A stretch of DNA of 25,401 nt, taken from positions 1 through 25,401 of the forward strand of contig JBKPIY010000034.1 in NCBI GenBank assembly GCA_046730475.1. Reading direction: 5' to 3'. How positions within the stretch are numbered: the stretch's first letter is position 1; each line of letters starts with the position of its first letter. Below, one piece after another: positions 21,100 to 25,401 of the stretch. The position numbers and the translations under genes are program-made. The stretch is from JBKPIY01 sp046730475 (lineage in GTDB: Bacteria; Actinomycetota; Thermoleophilia; Solirubrobacterales; 70-9). The notes below the pieces were generated by a model. The model saw only the letters and a program-made list of their open reading frames with translations, ran no database searches and was not told where the DNA came from.

Positions 21100-21348
21100 C
21101 TAACGCGAGTAGACGGGCTCGGGGCGATCGCGCCGGTCCCGTACGTGATCGCGCCGGTCCCGTATGTCCCCGTGCGGACGGGGGATTCTCATCTCTCGGG
21201 CGCCCCGCGCTCGGGGGGCCGCCGCCTCGCCTCGAGGCGAGCTCGGCAGGCGGTAAGGCAGCCGCATCGCAGCCGTCAACAGCCCGAGCAGGCCGGCGAC
21301 CGCCACTCCGTTCAAGGCCAATATCAGAGCCATCGTCAATTCGATCAT
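21100..21348 (-). CDS. Small single-helix membrane protein with a charged repeat tail
   Basis: This predicted protein of up to 82 residues has one hydrophobic helix (MALILALNGVAVAGLLGLL) followed by a Pro/Arg-rich tail. The tail ends in a doubled RDRRD motif encoded by a perfect-but-one 21-bp tandem repeat. GAGGAGG precedes it. ATG 21348 abuts that site, so TTG 21339 (9 nt from it) may be the true start, giving a protein three residues shorter. It lies between the TlpA-like gene and ctaB and could belong to the oxidase region. I do not recognise a family. The helix supports coding; the tail is low complexity. Confidence 0.5.
   Translation of the reverse strand: MIELTMALILALNGVAVAGLLGLLTAAMRLPYRLPSSPRGEAAAPRARGAREMRIPRPHGDIRDRRDHVRDRRDRPEPVYSR
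21126..21167. repeat. Two-copy 21-bp tandem repeat in the small membrane protein gene
   Basis: The unit starting GATCGCGCCGGTCCCGTA occurs at 21126-21146 and 21147-21167 with one C/T difference. Being 21 bp long it adds seven codons without changing the frame. Confidence 0.75.
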
Positions 21349-21377
21349 CCTCCTCGGTCCTATCCGTTCGGTCCGCA

Positions 21378-21399
21378 CCAGGGTTCCCCAAGAACCTGG
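21378..21399. terminator. Hairpin downstream of the TlpA-like gene
   Basis: CCAGG-G-TTC-CCCAA-GAA-CCTGG folds into 8 pairs with one bulged G and a 5-nt loop. It lies in the 95-nt gap after the last gene of the oxidase-assembly operon (minus strand) and before the small gene, so it may end that operon or attenuate into the small gene. Confidence 0.4.
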
Positions 21400-21443
21400 G
21401 AGCAGGCTGAGCCTCGGATGTGGTGTTCCTAAGAATCCGGGCT

Positions 21444-21986
21444 TCAGCCGGCCACGCGGAGGGCGCGCCGCAGATCCGGAGCCGACTGCGGACCGGGGAG
21501 GACATCGGCGATCCTCCCCCGCGAGTCGACGATGAAGGTGGTCGGCAGGCCGTAGAGCCCGTATCTATGGCCCACCACCCCTTCGGCGTCGCGAAGATTC
21601 GGGTAGGTCAGGTGGTATCGGCGGATGAACGAGCGAGCCGAGCCGAGGCCGTCGGTCCAATCGACGCCGACCACTCGTGCCCTCCCGTGGAGGGAGCGCG
21701 AAAGGCGCTCCAGGTTGGGGGCCTCTCGCCGACAGGGCTCGCACCAACTCGCCCAGAAGTTGATCGCGGCCGGCTCGCCGCGCAGCGTCTCGATCCGGAC
21801 CGCGGGCGGGACGAGCACGCTCGTCGGCAGCTGTGGTGCGGGCCTGCCCTCTCCCGAGCCGGAGCTTCCGCTCAGCAGCTCCGCCGCGATCAGAGCCCCG
21901 ATCACGCCGAGCGCCACCAGCCCGATCCGCAGGAGGCGACGGATCCCTGGCCCTGCACTACCGAGAGGCGAGGATCGGAACGTCAT
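21444..21986 (-). CDS. TlpA/ResA-like membrane-anchored thiol-disulfide oxidoreductase
   Basis: The 180-residue protein has one membrane anchor (about 20-38, IGLVALGVIGALIAAELL) and a periplasm-facing thioredoxin fold. The redox motif is WCEPC (81-85) in INFWASWCEPCRREAPNL, and the cis-proline lies in LYGLPTTFIVD. Such proteins keep apo-cytochrome c or the CuA site cysteines of oxidase subunit II reduced. It is the last gene of the ctaD-ctaE-ctaG-sco set, and its ATG overlaps the end of the Sco-like gene by 29 nt. This context favours a role in CuA assembly alongside Sco over general cytochrome c maturation. Confidence 0.88.
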   Translation of the reverse strand: MTFRSSPLGSAGPGIRRLLRIGLVALGVIGALIAAELLSGSSGSGEGRPAPQLPTSVLVPPAVRIETLRGEPAAINFWASWCEPCRREAPNLERLSRSLHGRARVVGVDWTDGLGSARSFIRRYHLTYPNLRDAEGVVGHRYGLYGLPTTFIVDSRGRIADVLPGPQSAPDLRRALRVAG

Positions 21987-22620
21987 GGACGATCTGCCGG
22001 GGGCGGAAGTTCGACGGGTACAGGGTCGTGATCCTCCCGGAGGCGTCGATTCCGTAGATGAGCGCGGAATGCTCGACCTGTGCGGGGTTGCCCCTGTTGG
22101 GCGACCTTGAGACGACGTCCCAGTTGCGCCACACCCTCTCCAGCTGGGGTCGGGAGCCGATCAGGTACTCCATCCGCCCCCGCATCCCGTGGGCTCTGAG
22201 AAAGGCGTTGACGGTCCTCGGGGTATCGCCGACGGGATCCACCGATACCGCGACGACTTGCAGGTCCCTGGCCCGGGGGCCGAGCTCAGTCTGAGCGACA
22301 CGGAGGTTGGCGACGATCAGCGGGCAGGTGTCGGGGCAGTGGTCGTAGATGAAGGTGACGAGGACCGCCTTGCCGCCGTACTGCTCGAGGTCGACCCGGT
22401 GCCCGAGGGAGTCCCGCAGGACGAGCGGGGGGGCGGGCTTCGAGGGGGAGGCGGGCAGGCCCGCGAACTTGACCGCGCGAGAGGCGGAATCGGTCGCGGT
22501 CCCGCCGCCGCCGCAGCCGGCGACCAGCAGGGCCACTGCAAGCACGCCGGGTAGCACGGCGGCTCGGCGGGAACCGGCGTCCCGACGTCCGCTTGTGATG
22601 GCGCTGAAGTAGGAGCTCAT
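21958..22620 (-). CDS. SCO1/SenC-like copper chaperone lipoprotein
   Basis: The 220-residue protein is a Sco-type thioredoxin-fold chaperone that delivers copper to the CuA centre of cytochrome oxidase subunit II. The copper ligands are in place: CPDTC with Cys95 and Cys99, and His184 in QVEHSALIYGID. A lipoprotein signal (VLPGVLAVALLVAGC, Cys36) anchors it outside the membrane. ATG 22620 was chosen for a normal signal-peptide length. A longer in-frame reading to 22722 (TTG) is less likely, and the ribosome binding site at 22620 is weak. It sits between the 45-codon gene and the TlpA-like gene in the oxidase operon. Confidence 0.9.
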   Translation of the reverse strand: MSSYFSAITSGRRDAGSRRAAVLPGVLAVALLVAGCGGGGTATDSASRAVKFAGLPASPSKPAPPLVLRDSLGHRVDLEQYGGKAVLVTFIYDHCPDTCPLIVANLRVAQTELGPRARDLQVVAVSVDPVGDTPRTVNAFLRAHGMRGRMEYLIGSRPQLERVWRNWDVVSRSPNRGNPAQVEHSALIYGIDASGRITTLYPSNFRPRQIVHDVPILASR

Positions 22621-22723
22621 CGGCTGCTGCTCGCTCCGCCCGCCGACCGAGGCGACCCTGAGCCGTCCCAAAAGTATGGCGATCGCGCCTCCTCGGCCGT
22701 GCCGGGAGCCGATCGTGCTCAAA

Positions 22724-22861
22724 TCACTCCGGGTGGCGCCGACGGAGGGCGAGCAGGTACCAGAGCAATACGGCTAGGAAGACCCCGAGGGGGATCGCCC
22801 AGGTGAGGATGCCCTGGCCCACGATGGAGACTGCGACGAGCGGGTGTTGCGGAGCCTGCAT
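22724..22861 (-). CDS. 45-residue single-helix membrane peptide of the oxidase operon
   Basis: A short frame opens with ATG 22861 directly behind the strong ribosome binding site GAGGAGGAGGAGG and ends at TGA 22724. The predicted peptide starts MQAPQHPLVAVSIVGQG, then has one membrane helix (WAIPLGVFLAVLLWYLLAL), and closes with a positive RRRHPE end. It lies 15 nt after ctaG and about 100 nt before the Sco-like gene, all on one strand. Its helix, positive-inside tail and position suggest a small oxidase subunit or assembly peptide, comparable in kind to the tiny subunit IV/CcoQ-like proteins of other oxidases. No family is recognised. Confidence 0.65.
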   Translation of the reverse strand: MQAPQHPLVAVSIVGQGILTWAIPLGVFLAVLLWYLLALRRRHPE

Positions 22862-22876
22862 CCTCCTCCTCCTCGG

Positions 22877-23743
22877 TTATGGGTTTCCGGCCAGCTGGCG
22901 GGCGCCTCCGGAGGGCCCGCTCGAGCGCTTGGGCTCCAACCAGCGATAGACGACGAAGAAGATGGCGATCGTGAACGGAATCGATCCGATCACCCACATC
23001 GCGCCGGCGGCAAGCTGCTGGTCGGCGAGTGCCGTCAGCCCGCCCGGCCGGCTCGCTTCGGCGGCGTAAGGGGCATAGAGAGGGCTGGTGGCGAGCGCGA
23101 GCACGATCGCGAGCAACCAGCTGACCACCATCGCCGAGCCGGCGTAGACGGCACGGCCGGCATCGTTGAGCCGCGAGCGCCACGGTGGCGAGTCGATCAC
23201 CCTCGTCCAGAACAGCAGTCCGGTTCCGAAGAAGAGCGCGTGCTCGATCGCATGCGTGAACGGTGAGGTCAGGGTGGCGTCGTAGGCGCCCGGGAGGTGC
23301 CATGCGACCAGCACGAGGTTGAACAGCAACCACGACGGGACGGGCCTTGTGAGCACGCCCGCCGCGGCCCGAAGCGGCGCCGACCAGCGGCCCTCGGCGA
23401 GGCCGCGCGCAACCGACCGACGGATCCCCAGGGGGAGGCCGTGCCACATCCGGTTCCAGGGGCGCGCCAGCGCGAGCAGGGGCGGGGCCACCAGCAGCAG
23501 CAGGATGTGTTGGAGCATGTGCACCCAGAGAAGCTGGTCGGCCAGGTCGTCGATCGGAGAGTCGAGGGCGACGACGACCGTGGCGAGCCCGGCAACGAAG
23601 GCGCTCGTCCGCCATCGGCGGGTTGCGTCCGAGCGCGGTCGCGCTGCACCCCGGCCGCCCAGCCAGTAGAGCAGGGCCGCGGACAGCACCCAGGCGAGCG
23701 CCGGCCCGCCGGTCCAATCCAATGGCGTCGCCAGATCGGACAT
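22877..23743 (-). CDS. ctaG: Cytochrome c oxidase assembly protein CtaG (caa3 type)
   Basis: The 288-residue protein is of the caa3_CtaG (Bacillus-type) family, required for assembly of caa3-type oxidase and thought to help with copper delivery to subunit I. About seven membrane helices are present. Conserved pieces include LLWVHMLQHILLLLVAPPLL (71-90, His75 and His79), WHLPGAYDATL and THAIEHALFFGTGLLFW, whose His residues face the outer side. It is distinct from the Cox11-type CtaG of proteobacteria. The start is ATG 23743, 9 nt after the ctaE stop, so the two are probably translated from one message. No separate promoter is seen. Confidence 0.92.
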   Translation of the reverse strand: MSDLATPLDWTGGPALAWVLSAALLYWLGGRGAARPRSDATRRWRTSAFVAGLATVVVALDSPIDDLADQLLWVHMLQHILLLLVAPPLLALARPWNRMWHGLPLGIRRSVARGLAEGRWSAPLRAAAGVLTRPVPSWLLFNLVLVAWHLPGAYDATLTSPFTHAIEHALFFGTGLLFWTRVIDSPPWRSRLNDAGRAVYAGSAMVVSWLLAIVLALATSPLYAPYAAEASRPGGLTALADQQLAAGAMWVIGSIPFTIAIFFVVYRWLEPKRSSGPSGGARQLAGNP

Positions 23744-23752
23744 CGCTCAGGC

Positions 23753-24358
23753 TCAGAACAGGTAGAGGATCGCCCAGGAAAGGACGCCGATCGCGACGAG
23801 AAGCGACCAGTAGAAGGCCGCATCGCCGATTCCGGGGGGGACGTGGATCCGGGACGCGGTTCGGTTGCGCAGCCCCTCGGCGAACAGGATCTCGACCCAA
23901 TACAACGCCATCAGGGCGAAGACGACGAAGAAGACCGTCCAGCCGATGAACACGCTCGCGTAGCCGCCATTCTGGGGGCCGAAGCCGAGGTGCGCGTACT
24001 CGAACCCCTGGACCACGCAACCGGCCACCCCGAGGGCGAGCGAGAGGCCGGCGGCCGGGAGCCATTGGCGTTGCCTGCTCGCCGCCTGCGCCGCATAGGC
24101 AAGCGCTCCGGCGCTCGCCACGAACAGGATCACGATCGCGGCGCCGTAGGCCTTGGGAGCATCGACGTTGTCGGGGTGCCATCGCCCCGAGTTGTTGATC
24201 GAGCGCAGGTAGAAGTAGGCGAAGACGAAGGCCGCGAAGAACATGATCGCCGTACCCGCCATCACGCGGGCGCCGATCCACAGGTTGCGCTCGTGGACCT
24301 CGGGCGGCTCGCCCCCCAATCCCTCGGAGGCGGGCGGTTCTCTTCCCAGCCTGACCAT
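23753..24358 (-). CDS. ctaE: Cytochrome c oxidase subunit III
   Basis: The 201-residue, five-helix subunit III is of the short actinobacterial/caa3 form, lacking the first two helices of the mitochondrial protein. Typical segments are LWIGARVMAGTAIMFFAAFV, FAYFYLRS, FEYAHLGF and HVPPGIGDAAFYWSLL. It stabilises subunit I and its proton uptake pathway. ATG 24358 follows the ctaD stop by 3 nt, indicating coupled translation. About 25 residues before the first helix are hydrophilic and Glu/Gly-rich. Confidence 0.93.
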   Translation of the reverse strand: MVRLGREPPASEGLGGEPPEVHERNLWIGARVMAGTAIMFFAAFVFAYFYLRSINNSGRWHPDNVDAPKAYGAAIVILFVASAGALAYAAQAASRQRQWLPAAGLSLALGVAGCVVQGFEYAHLGFGPQNGGYASVFIGWTVFFVVFALMALYWVEILFAEGLRNRTASRIHVPPGIGDAAFYWSLLVAIGVLSWAILYLF

Positions 24359-24361
24359 GCC

Positions 24362-25401
24362 CTATCCCGCCACCCCGGCTGCTCCACCCGCCGGTGCGGG
24401 CACGACCGGAGGGGTCCCGTAGTCGTACGGGTCGGCGTCGATGACCGGCGTCCGGTCGAAGTTGTGCAGTGGCACGGGGGTTGGGAGCTGCCACTCGAGC
24501 GACTTCGAGCGCCACGGGTCCGCCTCCGCCGGCTTGCGGACGAGGACGATCGAATAGAGCACGTTCGCGAGGAAGACCAGCATCGAGAGGCCGAGGACGA
24601 AGGCCGACACCGACACCCAGATGTTGAGCCCCTGCAGATCGGAGGCGTAGGTCGCCACCCGGCGCGGCATCCCCATCAGGCCGAGCGCGAACAGCGGCCC
24701 GAAGGTGGAGTTGAAGGCGACGAACATCGACCAGAAGTGAATCTTCGCCAAGCGCTCGTTGAACCGCAGCCCGGTCATCTTCGGCACCCAGTAGTAGACC
24801 GCGGCGAAGAAGGCGAAGATGAGCCCGCCCATGATCGTGTAGTGGAAGTGGGCCATCACGAAGAAGCTGCCGTGCTCGGTCGTGTCGCTCGGCGTATCCG
24901 AGTTGAAGACCCCGGAGAGGCCGCCGATCAGGAAGTTGAAGAACCAGGCGAGCGCGAAGAGCATCGGGACCGTGAAGCGGATGCTGCCGCGCCAGATCGT
25001 CAGCAGTCCACAGAGGAACGTCAGCCCGGTCGGAATCGAGATCAGCTCCGTCGAGAGCATGTAGAACGGGCGCAGGTTGGCGTTGATCCCGCTCACGAAC
25101 AGGTGGTGCTGCCAGACGAGGAAGCTGAGCAGCGTCACGCCGAGCATTCCGGCCACCGCCAGGCGGTAGCCCCACAGCGGCTTGCGCGAGAAGACCGGCA
25201 GCAGCTCGAGCAGGATGCCGAAGCCCGGCAGGGCGAGGATGTAGACCTCGGGATGGCCGAAGAACCAGAAGAGGTTCTCGTAGAGGTACTGGCTGCCGCC
25301 GCCGCTCTGCAGGTAGTTGGTCGTCTGCGCGGTCCGGTCGAGCAGCGACATCGAGAGGGCGGCGACGAGAACCGGCGGGGCGAGCAGGTTGAGGATGGAG
25401 G
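24362..25401 (-). CDS. ctaD: Cytochrome c oxidase subunit I, C-terminal part (runs off the window)
   Basis: About 346 codons of subunit I are visible; the N-terminus lies beyond the right edge. The reading enters with SILNLLAPPVLVAALSM and continues to TAG at 24362. Active-site features are present: WFFGHPEVYILALP contains the CuB His, the Glu of the D-channel (A1-type oxidases) and the cross-linked Tyr, followed by the CuB His-His pair in VWQHHLF. AHFHYTIMGG carries the heme a3 and heme a ligands. The A1 signature means a proton-pumping aa3/caa3-type oxidase. An internal ATG at 25351 is not the start. The C-terminal tail is Pro/Ala-rich. Confidence 0.96.
   Translation of the reverse strand, partial: SILNLLAPPVLVAALSMSLLDRTAQTTNYLQSGGGSQYLYENLFWFFGHPEVYILALPGFGILLELLPVFSRKPLWGYRLAVAGMLGVTLLSFLVWQHHLFVSGINANLRPFYMLSTELISIPTGLTFLCGLLTIWRGSIRFTVPMLFALAWFFNFLIGGLSGVFNSDTPSDTTEHGSFFVMAHFHYTIMGGLIFAFFAAVYYWVPKMTGLRFNERLAKIHFWSMFVAFNSTFGPLFALGLMGMPRRVATYASDLQGLNIWVSVSAFVLGLSMLVFLANVLYSIVLVRKPAEADPWRSKSLEWQLPTPVPLHNFDRTPVIDADPYDYGTPPVVPAPAGGAAGVAG

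Noticed and set aside
22719..25175. Long minus-strand frame of 818 codons across the oxidase operon.
   Set aside because: It is a shifted frame over ctaD, ctaE and ctaG, which have unmistakable catalytic motifs. The product is Arg/Pro/Gly-rich with no domain.

Overview
The window is chromosomal DNA from a high-G+C bacterium, most likely an actinobacterium of the Thermoleophilia/Solirubrobacterales type. This is inferred from base composition, frequent GTG/TTG starts, TANNNT boxes sitting 6-8 nt before start codons, an actinobacterial gene family (DUF6421) and a caa3/aa3 oxidase cluster. No rRNA or other marker fixes the taxon.

Layout. 1-142: N-terminus of an MDR-type oxidoreductase (minus). 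143-914: debris beside tRNA-Thr(GGT), comprising a truncated ion-channel start and a decayed tyrosine recombinase. 1000-5970: four-gene minus-strand operon (DUF6421 protein, SDR, threonine-aldolase-like lyase, alpha/beta hydrolase), all joined by GTGA overlaps. It is divergent from an Lrp/AsnC regulator (6078-6518), with an inverted repeat lying over the operon promoter. 6635-6869: broken homing-endonuclease-like gene abutting tRNA-Tyr. 7247-8730: two-gene ABC exporter. 8773-9897: RpoD-like sigma factor. 10067-11098: FolE2/MptA GTP cyclohydrolase. 11189-12486: PgsA and a family-5-type uracil-DNA glycosylase. 12547-13050: hotdog thioesterase. 13103-18034: two tandem paralogous large membrane proteins of GT-C-like layout. 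18051-18911: conserved protein of unknown function. 18928-19000: tRNA-Thr(CGT). 19087-19608: lipoprotein.

19806-25401 holds the aerobic terminal oxidase and its assembly genes: ctaB (fused to a CtaA-like half domain) on the plus strand, and on the minus strand ctaD (partial), ctaE, ctaG, a 45-codon membrane peptide, a Sco1-like lipoprotein and a TlpA/ResA-like thioredoxin. Together these make heme o, insert CuA/CuB and build the oxidase.

The best candidate for an undescribed system is the Lrp - DUF6421 - SDR - lyase - hydrolase locus. It looks like an amino-acid-responsive catabolic module built around a large protein of unknown activity that carries a possible metal-binding HxxxH...EExRxD signature.
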